Assembly (NCBI GenBank): GCA_028527945.1
Contig: JAQQAK010000267.1
Location: 1 to 14,251 of the forward strand
Direction: 5' to 3'
Source of the DNA: Spirochaetaceae bacterium
GTDB lineage: Bacteria; Spirochaetota; Spirochaetia; UBA9216
DNA: 14,251 nt
Shown piece after piece: positions 6,912 to 14,251 of the stretch (its first letter is position 1; the number at the start of each line of letters is the position of its first letter). The position numbers were made by a program, and so were the translations under genes. The notes below the pieces were generated by a model that searched no databases, was not told the DNA's origin, and saw nothing but the letters and a program-made list of their open reading frames with translations.

Positions 6912-7919
6912 ATGAAAGAGCGCGTAGAAAGAAAAAGACTTGCCATTCTTAGAGTTCTTAGAGATGCTTCAGAACCACTTTCAAGTAAAATTCTTACAGA
7001 TGAACTTCTTGACCTTGGATATGACATAAGTCCAAGAACAATTCGCTTTCACCTCAAAGCAATGGATGAAGAAGGCCTTACTGAATATTCAGAAAAACAT
7101 GGACGTTTTATAACAGAAAAAGGTAAAAAAGAGCTGGAAGAAGCACGGGTATATGATAAAGTTGGCTACATTAATGCCCGCATAGAAAATATGGCTTGGA
7201 AAATGACCTTTGATCTAAAAAAACAGCAAGGCACTGTAATTGTAAATATTACGTTTATAAAACATAAAGATTTGGATAAAGCTACAGAACTTCTTCTTGA
7301 GGTATTCAAAGCCGGTTACTCTATGGGGCAACTGGTATGCTTATATAAAGAAGGAGAAAAAATAGGAAACTATAGAGTTCCTAAAGGTTATACAGGACTG
7401 GGAACAGTTTGCTCATTTACCTTTAATGGAATAATGACAAATGAAGGGATTCCTGTTCAATCAAGGTTTGGCGGCCTTCTTGAAGTTAAAAATCTTCAAC
7501 CTTTACGATTTATAGAAATAATTAAATACGATGGAACGAGTATAGATCCTCTGGAAATCTTCATACAAAGCGGTATGACAGAACTTAGCAAGCTTATTTC
7601 TGGTAAAGAAGGTAAGATAGGCGCCAATTTCTTTGAAATTCCATCTGACGCAAGGCGTCAGGCTATAAGAGTAGCTGGACGTTTAGAGAAAATAGGTCTG
7701 GGTAATATAATGAAAATAGGTTACCCGGAACATTCGCTTCTGGAAATACCAATAAACGTTGGCCGGGCAGGAGGAATTGCAATAGGAGGATTGAACCCTG
7801 TAGCAATTCTAATAGAAAACAATATAGAAGTAATATCACACGCAGTTTCTGATATTACAGATTTCAGTGCTCTTTATCACTTCACCTCACTACCGTCAAA
7901 AATACAATACTTCAAATAA
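6912..7919 (+). CDS. nrpR: NrpR-type nitrogen repressor (winged helix + DUF128)
   Basis: This protein resembles NrpR, the repressor of nitrogen genes in methanogenic archaea, which releases DNA when 2-oxoglutarate is high. A winged-helix domain occupies about the first 65 residues (RLAILRVLRD, SPRTIRFHLKAMDEEGLTE). A single DUF128/NRD-like domain follows, with the glycine-rich stretch VGRAGGIAIGGLNPVAILIE near the C-terminus. Some archaeal NrpR proteins carry two such domains; here there is one (335 residues). The ATG at 6912 is preferred; an upstream in-frame TTG at 6891 would add seven residues. Neither has a clear Shine-Dalgarno, so the start is uncertain. The gene is divergent from nifA-like and precedes gltB, which suggests it represses some of the genes here. 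Family identity is strong; the effector and targets are inferred. Confidence 0.88.
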   Translation: MKERVERKRLAILRVLRDASEPLSSKILTDELLDLGYDISPRTIRFHLKAMDEEGLTEYSEKHGRFITEKGKKELEEARVYDKVGYINARIENMAWKMTFDLKKQQGTVIVNITFIKHKDLDKATELLLEVFKAGYSMGQLVCLYKEGEKIGNYRVPKGYTGLGTVCSFTFNGIMTNEGIPVQSRFGGLLEVKNLQPLRFIEIIKYDGTSIDPLEIFIQSGMTELSKLISGKEGKIGANFFEIPSDARRQAIRVAGRLEKIGLGNIMKIGYPEHSLLEIPINVGRAGGIAIGGLNPVAILIENNIEVISHAVSDITDFSALYHFTSLPSKIQYFK

Positions 7920-8074
7920 ACAAACACCCGGCCAAACTCCATCTGTATTGCACATTTTAAAAAGTAAAAAAGCTTATCCAAACTATATTCAGCAGATATA
8001 TTAACAGAAAGATGGAATCTTCACACATTCCATATATAGGAATTTCCTTCAACCTGTTAAAAACGGCTAATAAT

Positions 8075-8089
8075 TGGTATCTATTGCCA
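8075..8089. promoter_or_regulatory. Degenerate upstream copy of the gltB palindrome
   Basis: TGGTATCTATTGCCA shares the arm TATTGCCAC with the perfect palindrome downstream, while its left arm is degenerate. The centres are about 62 bases apart, close to six helical turns, which would put both on the same DNA face. It is a candidate auxiliary operator. Confidence 0.4.
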
Positions 8090-8116
8090 CATTCAAAGCA
8101 ATTGAGAGTTTTATAA

Positions 8117-8145
8117 TTGACTTTTCAAGCGTTTAATGGCAATAT
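8117..8145 (+). promoter_or_regulatory. Predicted sigma-70 promoter of gltB
   Basis: TTGACT (8117-8122), a 17-base spacer and CAATAT (8140-8145) predict a start point near 8152 and a leader of about 74 bases. A perfect TATAAT at 8112-8117 could serve a second start but has no recognisable -35. Confidence 0.5.
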
Positions 8146-8152
8146 ATTGCCA
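8137..8152. promoter_or_regulatory. Perfect 16-base palindrome, probable gltB operator
   Basis: TGGCAATATATTGCCA is fully self-complementary and spans the predicted -10 and start point of gltB, a typical place for repressor occlusion. NrpR, encoded immediately upstream, is an obvious candidate binder. The sequence differs, however, from the GGAA-N6-TTCC site I recall for methanogen NrpR. As a sigma-54 promoter it fails, since GG-to-GC spacing is 9 rather than 10. Confidence 0.6.
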
Positions 8153-8212
8153 CAAAGACGAATATGATAGATTTACTCCCTCAATTTTCCCAAAAAATCC
8201 AGCAAATCTGTC

Positions 8213-8219
8213 AAAGGAG
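8213..8219 (+). promoter_or_regulatory. Ribosome-binding site that sets the gltB start
   Basis: AAAGGAG ends six bases before the ATG at 8226. It argues for that start over the in-frame ATG at 8136, which has no Shine-Dalgarno and falls inside the palindrome and predicted promoter. Confidence 0.85.
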
Positions 8220-8225
8220 ATGTTC

Positions 8226-11200
8226 ATGCAGCAAAAACAAGGGCTTTACGACCCCTCTTTCGAACACGATGCCTGCGGAATAGGCTTTACAGCTAACATT
8301 ACAGGTAAACCGGATCATCAAATAATTGTTGACGGCTTAGCAATTCTGAAAAAATTAGTTCACAGAGGCGCAGAAACCGAAGACAACACTGGAGATGGGG
8401 CAGGAATACTCTCCCATATACCATTCAGTTTTTTTAGAGAAGAATCTAAAAAACTGAAAATTAAATTACCTGATGATTATGCCTATGGTATAGGAATGTT
8501 CTTCCTTCCGCTGGATAAAGAACAGAACAAAGATGCTGTCAAAATAATCAAAGAAGCTTGTACAGAAAACGACGCAGAAATTCTTGGATGGAGAGACGTT
8601 CCTGTAAGCCCATCATGCCTTGGAGAAAAAGCAAACGCCACAAGACCAGACGTAAAGCAGGCCTTTATAAAATGCGGCAATCTCAAAGATAAAGATCTTG
8701 AACGAAAGCTTTATGTAATCAGAAAGGTTATAGACAAAAAAGCTTCAGATGCTCTCTTCTCAAACGAAGACATATACACAGCCTCACTTTCATCAAGAAC
8801 AATAGTATATAAAGGAATGTTTGTAGCTCCTCAGCTTGAAGCCTTTTACGATGATCTCAGAAACGAAAATTTCAGATCATCATTTGCCATAGTTCACCAG
8901 CGCTACAGTACAAACACCTTCCCTTCATGGATCTTGGCGCAACCGTTTAGATGCATAGCCCATAATGGAGAAATAAACACATTACGCGGAAACCTGAACC
9001 GAATGAACGCCTGTGAGCCAAACCTGAAATCCGAAGAATTTGGAGAAGACCTGCAAAAGCTTCTGCCAATAACAGACAACAGCCTGTCAGACTCAGCTAA
9101 CTTTGATGCGGTACTGGAGCTTCTAATGTCATCAGGCAGAAGCATTGAACACTCAGCAATGATGATGATGCCGGAAGCCTTTGGGCAATCATACCACATG
9201 AGCCAAGATAGAAGAGCCTTTTACGAATATCACTCAGCAATAATGGCGCCATGGGACGGTCCTGCCGCAATAGTATTTACAGACGGAGAAAAGATTGGAG
9301 CATCTCTGGACAGAAATGGCCTCAGACCAGCAAGATGGACTCTCACCAAAAGCGGAAGATTTGTCCTTGCTTCAGAATCAGGAGTTTTAGACTTTGCGCC
9401 TGAAGACATCCTAAATCATGGAAGACTTGCTCCTGGAAAAATGCTTGTTGTCGATGTTAAAAATCGCAGAATAAAATACGACAATGAAATTAAATCTTCT
9501 ATATCAAGATCAAAACCATACAGACGATGGCTTGATGAAAACAGAGTTGAACTGAGAGGACTATTCCAGGTTCCCGAAGCAACAGAAACAGAGCCTCAAA
9601 CTATCAAGAAGATGCAGAAAATCTTTGGAATAAGCTATGAGGAACTCACTAAAGTTATAGGACCAATGACCGCAGAAGGCAAAGAGCCTCTTTCCTCAAT
9701 GGGTAATGATGAAGCCCTTGCTATATTGTCATCAAGACCGTCACTACTATTCGATTACTTCAAACAGCTTTTTGCACAGGTTACCAACCCGCCAATAGAT
9801 CCATACAGAGAAAGCCTTGTTATGAGTCTTATGAGTTTTATTGGAAAAGAAGGCAACATATTAACTGAAACAAAAGAACATTGCCATCTGCTAAAACTTC
9901 AGCATCCAATACTTTCAAATGACGACATCAAACGTCTTAAGACTATTGATATGGGCGGAATGAAGACAGTAACACTAAGCTCAGTTTACCCTGTTGAAGA
10001 AGGAGCAGAAGGCCTGAAAAAGGCTCTCGAATCAATTTCAAAAGAAGCTATCGCAAAGGTTAAAGAAGGTTATTCTTTTGTAATTCTGTCTGACAGAAAT
10101 ATCGACAGCGAATACGCTCCGATACCGTCACTGCTTGCTGTTTCTGCAGTTCACCATGCTCTTATAGACGCAAAACAAAGACAAAACGCAGGACTGTTCA
10201 TAGAAACAGGAGAGGCCAGAGACATAATGCACATGGTTCTCTTACTGGGGTATGGAGTAAGCGCAATAAATCCTTATCTTGTATTTGAAAGTATTCCACA
10301 GCTAAAAGAAGAAGGCGCTATTTCACCTGATCTAAAATTTGAAACAGCTGCTGAAAATTATATAAACGCCTGTAAAACAGGAATTCTTAAAGTTATGTCC
10401 AAAATGGGCGTTTCAACTCTCAGAAGCTATAGAGGCTCACAGCTGTTTGAAGCAATAGGTCTTGAAAGCGGCTTTATTGATAAATACTTTACAGGCACAG
10501 CCTCAAGAATAGGCGGAGTTGGAATAGAAAAACTTGCAGCTGATACAGCTGAAAGACATAGAAAAGTTTTCAATGAAAATCCGGAATCAAATCCGGGAGT
10601 ACTTCCTTCTGGAGGAAAGCTTCATTACAGGAATTTTTCTGAAAAGCACTTAATGACAGCTGATGCAGTTGTAAACCTTCAAAAAGCTGTAAGAAATAAT
10701 GATAAAGAAAGCTTTAAAAAATACAGTTCTGAAATAAACAGTACTTCAGAAAAACTGTGTACCCTCAGAAGCTTATTAACCTTTAAAAAGACAGAGCCCA
10801 TTGATATTGAAGAAGTAGAACCAGCAACAGAAATTGTTAAACGATTTGTTTCTTCAGCAATGTCTCTCGGCTCCATAAGCCGTGTTGCTCACGAAACCTT
10901 GGCTATCGCAATGAACAGACTTGGAGGAATGAGTAACTCTGGAGAAGGTGGAGAAAACGTTGAAAGATACATACCTCTTGAAAATGGCGACTCCATGAAT
11001 GGAAAAGTCAAGCAGATTGCTTCTGCCAGATTTGGAGTAACAAGTAACTATCTTTCAAAAGCTCAGGAACTTCAGATAAAGATTGCTCAAGGAGCAAAAC
11101 CTGGAGAGGGAGGACAGCTTCCCGGCCACAAGGTAGATGCCTTCATAGGAAATAACCGTTACGCAAAACCAGGAACAACACTTATATCCCCTCCTCCACA

Positions 11201-12695
11201 TCATGATATTTATTCAATCGAAGATCTCGCACAGCTTATCTATGACTTAAAATGCGGTAATCCAAACGCGAGAGTATCTGTAAAACTTGTATCAGAAGCT
11301 GGTGTTGGAACAATTGCTGCCGGTGTCGCAAAAGGAAAAGCAGACATGATTCTAATAAGCGGCGGCGACGGTGGAACTGGAGCATCACCAATTTCATCAA
11401 TTAAATACGCTGGTATGCCATGGGAATTAGGACTTGCTGAAACTCAACAAACCCTGGTTCTAAACGGACTCAGAAAGAAAGTCCGTATTCAAACCGACGG
11501 ACAAATGAGAACGGGACGAGATATTGTTATAGCAACACTTCTTGGAGCTGAAGAGTTCGGCTTTGGTACAGTTTCTCTGGTAACACTTGGTTGTGTAATG
11601 ATGAGAAAATGCCACAAAAACACATGCCCCGTTGGCGTTGCAACGCAAGATCCAGAACTGGCAAAAAGATTCAAAGGACAACCTGAACACCTTATGAACT
11701 TCATGATGTTTGTGGCAGAAGAAACACGTGAAATAATGGCGTCTCTCGGATTCAGAACAATTGATGAAATGGTAGGACGAACAGATGTTCTTGAAATGAA
11801 TCAGGCAATTGAACTTTGGAAAAACAGAGGCATTGACCTGAGCGCAATTCTACATAAACCGGAAGCCGCATCAAGAGATGAATATCTCTGTACATCAAAC
11901 AATAAAATTAACCATGAATCAGATCTTGATACAAAACTCATAAAAGATGCTGAAGATGTTATAAACGGAAAAGCAGATTCTGTTACGATCGAAACAGAGA
12001 TAAGAAACACAAACCGTTCAGTAGGAGCAACTCTCAGCTGCAGGGTTTCTGAAAAATACAATCAAAATGGACTTCCGGATGAAAGCATCAAGTGCAAATT
12101 CTCCGGACATGCGGGACAAAGTTTTGGAGCTTTTCTTGCTCCGGGAATAACATTTGAACTTGCGGGAACAGCTAATGACTATCTTGGAAAAAGTCTCTCT
12201 GGAGGCCGGCTGATTATTTATCCACCAAAGAAATCAACATTCCGCTCGCAAAATAATATTATAACCGGAAATGTTAACCTCTTCGGAGCAACAGGCGGAG
12301 AAGTTTTTATAAGCGGAATGGCTGGAGAACGTTTTTGTGTAAGAAACAGTGGAGCAACAGCTGTTGTTGAAGGCGTTGGAGACCATGCCTGTGAGTACAT
12401 GACCGGCGGCAAAGTCATAATTCTTGGTAAAACAGGCATAAACTTCGGCGCTGGAATGAGCGGCGGAACAGCATATGTGCTCGACGAGAATCAGCTGTTT
12501 GATACAAGATGTAATCTTGAAATGGTAAATGTCGAACCAATATCAGATACTGCAGAACTTGATGAATTAAAAGCCTTAATACAGAAACATATTTCACTGA
12601 CAGGAAGCAAGTACGCTGCCGGAATTATAGAAGATTGGGTAGAAGTTTCGCCAGCATTTGTAAAAGTTGTTCCTAATACAAATATGCTTTCTTAG
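8226..12695 (+). CDS. gltB: Glutamate synthase (NADPH) large subunit
   Basis: This is the alpha subunit of GOGAT, which takes the amide of glutamine, channels ammonia internally and reductively aminates 2-oxoglutarate to glutamate. The length is 1489 residues, normal for the family. A 16-residue propeptide precedes the catalytic Cys17 (DACGIGF) of the class II amidotransferase domain (to about 420). The central domain follows, then the FMN domain (about 830-1200) with GGDGGTGASP and the [3Fe-4S] ligands C1123, C1129 and C1134. The C-terminal GXGXG beta-helix comes last (about 1240-1450; FGATGGEVFISGMAGERF, GAGMSGGTAYV). All catalytic landmarks are intact, with no frameshift. The ATG at 8226 is chosen on its AAAGGAG and on a propeptide of plausible size. 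gltD follows after 138 bases on the same strand and supplies electrons. Confidence 0.97.
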   Translation: MQQKQGLYDPSFEHDACGIGFTANITGKPDHQIIVDGLAILKKLVHRGAETEDNTGDGAGILSHIPFSFFREESKKLKIKLPDDYAYGIGMFFLPLDKEQNKDAVKIIKEACTENDAEILGWRDVPVSPSCLGEKANATRPDVKQAFIKCGNLKDKDLERKLYVIRKVIDKKASDALFSNEDIYTASLSSRTIVYKGMFVAPQLEAFYDDLRNENFRSSFAIVHQRYSTNTFPSWILAQPFRCIAHNGEINTLRGNLNRMNACEPNLKSEEFGEDLQKLLPITDNSLSDSANFDAVLELLMSSGRSIEHSAMMMMPEAFGQSYHMSQDRRAFYEYHSAIMAPWDGPAAIVFTDGEKIGASLDRNGLRPARWTLTKSGRFVLASESGVLDFAPEDILNHGRLAPGKMLVVDVKNRRIKYDNEIKSSISRSKPYRRWLDENRVELRGLFQVPEATETEPQTIKKMQKIFGISYEELTKVIGPMTAEGKEPLSSMGNDEALAILSSRPSLLFDYFKQLFAQVTNPPIDPYRESLVMSLMSFIGKEGNILTETKEHCHLLKLQHPILSNDDIKRLKTIDMGGMKTVTLSSVYPVEEGAEGLKKALESISKEAIAKVKEGYSFVILSDRNIDSEYAPIPSLLAVSAVHHALIDAKQRQNAGLFIETGEARDIMHMVLLLGYGVSAINPYLVFESIPQLKEEGAISPDLKFETAAENYINACKTGILKVMSKMGVSTLRSYRGSQLFEAIGLESGFIDKYFTGTASRIGGVGIEKLAADTAERHRKVFNENPESNPGVLPSGGKLHYRNFSEKHLMTADAVVNLQKAVRNNDKESFKKYSSEINSTSEKLCTLRSLLTFKKTEPIDIEEVEPATEIVKRFVSSAMSLGSISRVAHETLAIAMNRLGGMSNSGEGGENVERYIPLENGDSMNGKVKQIASARFGVTSNYLSKAQELQIKIAQGAKPGEGGQLPGHKVDAFIGNNRYAKPGTTLISPPPHHDIYSIEDLAQLIYDLKCGNPNARVSVKLVSEAGVGTIAAGVAKGKADMILISGGDGGTGASPISSIKYAGMPWELGLAETQQTLVLNGLRKKVRIQTDGQMRTGRDIVIATLLGAEEFGFGTVSLVTLGCVMMRKCHKNTCPVGVATQDPELAKRFKGQPEHLMNFMMFVAEETREIMASLGFRTIDEMVGRTDVLEMNQAIELWKNRGIDLSAILHKPEAASRDEYLCTSNNKINHESDLDTKLIKDAEDVINGKADSVTIETEIRNTNRSVGATLSCRVSEKYNQNGLPDESIKCKFSGHAGQSFGAFLAPGITFELAGTANDYLGKSLSGGRLIIYPPKKSTFRSQNNIITGNVNLFGATGGEVFISGMAGERFCVRNSGATAVVEGVGDHACEYMTGGKVIILGKTGINFGAGMSGGTAYVLDENQLFDTRCNLEMVNVEPISDTAELDELKALIQKHISLTGSKYAAGIIEDWVEVSPAFVKVVPNTNMLS

Positions 12696-12727
12696 ATTGC
12701 AGAATGTATTAAGAATTATTTGGACAA

Positions 12728-12812
12728 GACAGAATCATAATGATTCTGTCAGTCTGCGAACTGCAAAAACAGGAAAACCTGAAGTGTAGAGCGCAGATAA
12801 TTGCTAACGCAA
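12728..12812 (+). other. Structured gltB-gltD intergenic RNA
   Basis: The 138-base gap is rich in pairing. A hairpin of 10 bp with a triloop (12728-12750; arms GACAGAATCA and TGATTCTGTC) forms a near-perfect palindrome in DNA. A closing stem TCTGCG/CGCAGA (12753-12758 with 12792-12797) encloses CAGG-AAAA-CCTG (12770-12781). A small TTGC/GCAA hairpin (12801-12812) stands just before the gltD ribosome-binding site AGGAG. There is no T-run, so none is a classical terminator. Likely roles are RNA stability, processing, or tuning the GltB:GltD ratio. It matches no riboswitch class that I recognise. Confidence 0.6.
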
Positions 12813-12833
12813 AGTTTTATATAGGAGTAAAAC

Positions 12834-14251
12834 ATGGGAAGCGAAAGAGGTTTTCTTGAAATAGATAGAATACAAAAAAAATATGAACCAGTTGAAAAAC
12901 GAATAAAACATTATAAAGAATTCACATTAAGGCCAAAGCATAAGGAACTTGAAAAACAGGGAGCAAGATGTATGGACTGTGGAATTCCATACTGCCACGC
13001 AATGGGATGTCCATTAAGCAATCTTATCCCAGAGTGGAACGATTTAGTCTACAAAGGACAATGGAAGGCCGCCTACGAAAGACTGTCAGCTACTTCTGCT
13101 TTTCCGGAGTTTACAGGAAGAATATGCCCTGCCCCTTGCGAAAAATCATGTACAATGTCAATAAACAGTACCCCTATTGCAATACAGGAAATCGAACTTG
13201 CCATTATAGAAAAAGCATTTGAAGAAGGATGGGTTCAGCCTCAGCCTCCAAAGTTCGAAACAGGTAAAAAGGTTGCGATAGTAGGTTCAGGACCTGCTGG
13301 ACTTACAGCAGCTTCTTACCTTAGAAAGCAAGGACACTCTGTTACAGTATTTGAAAAATCCGACAAGATTGGCGGAATAATGCGATACGGTATTCCTGAG
13401 TTTAAACTTGAAAAAGCTGTTATAGACCGAAGATTAGAAATCTTAAAAGAAGAAGGCATCAATTTCGAAACAGAGGTTTCAATTGGTGAAGATATTTCAG
13501 CAGATTACCTAAAACGCTCTTTTGACGCGGTTTTAATTGCTATTGGCGCAGGCAAACCAAGAGACATCGCAGCAGGTGGACGTGGTCTTGAAGGAATACA
13601 TTTTGCGATGGAATACCTCACAATGTCTACAAAATATGTTACAGGAGATCTTGATTTTGGCCAGATAATATCAGCTAAAGACAAAAATGTTCTCGTGGTA
13701 GGCGGAGGCGATACTGGCTCAGACTGCGTAGGAACAGCAATAAGACAGGGAGCAAAATCTGTAAAGCAAATCGAAATTATGCCAAAGCCTGAAGAATGGA
13801 ATGAACCAAACAATCCTTACTGGCCCGATTGGCCGCCTATTTTACGAACATCAACCTCACACAAAGAAGGCTGTGAAAGACAGTGGGGAATAATGACTTC
13901 ACATTTTACAGGTATGGGAATATCAGTTCAAAAGGCATACCTGTCAAAAGTAGAATGGAAAAAGAACAAGTATAACGGACGCATGGAAATGAAAGAAATT
14001 CCCGGAACAGAGGAAGAAGTTCCTGTAGATCTTGTTCTTATTGCCGCAGGATTTGTTCATGTTGACGGAGGAGAACTTCTAAAATCACTTGATCCAAAAC
14101 TTGACGCAAGAGGAAACGTTGAAATAAACAACCGTTGTGAGACTTCAATTCCAGGTATATTTGCAGCTGGTGACGCGGCAACTGGAGCATCACTTGTTGT
14201 CAGAGCCATGAACTCCGGAAAAATCGCGGCAGAAACCATTAACGAATATTT
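12834..14251 (+). CDS. gltD: Glutamate synthase (NADPH) small subunit, 3' end beyond the window
   Basis: This is the beta subunit of GOGAT. It oxidises NADPH through FAD and passes electrons by iron-sulfur clusters to GltB. The reading frame is open for 472 residues to the right edge, close to full family length, so only a few C-terminal residues should be missing. It shows the N-terminal cluster ligands C46, C49, C54 and C59 (CMDCGIPYCHAMGC), the second set in RICPAPCEKSC, the FAD fold GSGPAGL (about 147-153), the NADPH-binding VVGGGDTGSD (about 287-296) and the C-terminal FAD segment GIFAAGDAATG. The start ATG has AGGAG upstream. It is coupled to gltB by a structured 138-base spacer and is presumably co-transcribed with it. 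Confidence 0.96.
   Translation, partial: MGSERGFLEIDRIQKKYEPVEKRIKHYKEFTLRPKHKELEKQGARCMDCGIPYCHAMGCPLSNLIPEWNDLVYKGQWKAAYERLSATSAFPEFTGRICPAPCEKSCTMSINSTPIAIQEIELAIIEKAFEEGWVQPQPPKFETGKKVAIVGSGPAGLTAASYLRKQGHSVTVFEKSDKIGGIMRYGIPEFKLEKAVIDRRLEILKEEGINFETEVSIGEDISADYLKRSFDAVLIAIGAGKPRDIAAGGRGLEGIHFAMEYLTMSTKYVTGDLDFGQIISAKDKNVLVVGGGDTGSDCVGTAIRQGAKSVKQIEIMPKPEEWNEPNNPYWPDWPPILRTSTSHKEGCERQWGIMTSHFTGMGISVQKAYLSKVEWKKNKYNGRMEMKEIPGTEEEVPVDLVLIAAGFVHVDGGELLKSLDPKLDARGNVEINNRCETSIPGIFAAGDAATGASLVVRAMNSGKIAAETINEY

Larger units (their letters stand above)
7920..8225 (+). other. 306-base nrpR-gltB intergenic regulatory region
   Basis: No gene is apparent here and I see no clear terminator for nrpR, so read-through into gltB is possible. 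The region holds two short overlapping inverted repeats (ATTCC-N7-GGAAT at 8027-8043 and AGGAA-T-TTCCT at 8038-8048). It also holds a degenerate TGGTA...TTGCCA repeat (8075-8089), a TATAAT at 8112-8117 without a good -35, a TTGACT/CAATAT promoter (8117-8145), and a perfect palindrome (8137-8152). Confidence 0.6.

Noticed and set aside
8137..8152. TGGCAATATATTGC as a sigma-54 promoter of gltB
   Set aside because: The spacing between GG and GC is 9 bases instead of 10, and the element is a perfect palindrome better read as an operator.
8136..8225. In-frame 30-codon extension at the 5' end of gltB starting at ATG 8136
   Set aside because: It has no Shine-Dalgarno, overlaps the predicted promoter and palindrome, and would lengthen the short propeptide. 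ATG 8226 has AAAGGAG at six bases.
12968..13222. Plus-strand 84-codon reading frame
   Set aside because: It is an out-of-frame shadow within gltD, whose own frame continues intact through it with the cysteine motifs.
1..14251. CRISPR arrays, tRNA/rRNA genes, insertion sequences or prophage parts
   Set aside because: No regularly spaced repeats, tRNA or rRNA sequences, transposases or phage proteins were seen; the region looks like a stable housekeeping cluster.

Overview
The window is an AT-rich bacterial segment carrying a compact nitrogen-assimilation cluster. The gene set is type III glutamine synthetase, PII/AmtB, a NifA-like sigma-54 activator, an archaeal-type NrpR repressor and NADPH glutamate synthase. 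A Cache-domain chemoreceptor-like gene lies next to it. This mix, the low GC and the receptor N-terminus suggest an anaerobic host-associated spirochaete (Treponema-like). That assignment is inference, because no rRNA or marker gene is present.

Layout. Bases 1-762 (minus) hold the N-terminal 254 residues of a dCache_1 sensory protein that runs off the left edge. Bases 877-915 are a strong intrinsic terminator for the next block. On the minus strand, reading 5'->3' from right to left, come nifA-like (6749-5211), amt (4960-3623), glnK (3515-3174) and glnN (3075-955). amt-glnK-glnN looks like one transcription unit. It starts at a near-consensus sigma-54 promoter (4999-5016) and ends at the 877-915 terminator. 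glnN may have an additional promoter of its own. On the plus strand, nrpR (6912-7919) is divergent from nifA-like. It is followed by a 306-base regulatory region, then gltB (8226-12695) and gltD (12834 to the right edge, almost complete).

How the genes work together. AmtB imports ammonium and GlnK gates it. GSIII makes glutamine, and GltBD converts glutamine plus 2-oxoglutarate into glutamate. Two regulators of different origin flank each other: a GAF-AAA+-Fis activator needing sigma-54, and a winged-helix/DUF128 NrpR-type repressor, a family known to respond to 2-oxoglutarate. No glnD, glnE or ntrBC is present in the window. The PII protein lacks the uridylylated tyrosine (Val51), so control by direct metabolite binding is likely.

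The main non-coding signals are of three kinds. CTACA-N4-TGTAG inverted repeats lie upstream of the amt sigma-54 promoter and again in the nifA/nrpR divergent region, and are candidate activator or regulator sites. A perfect 16-base palindrome, TGGCAATATATTGCCA, sits over the -10 region of a predicted gltB promoter, with a degenerate copy about six helical turns upstream. Strong stem-loops occupy the amt-glnK and gltB-gltD gaps.
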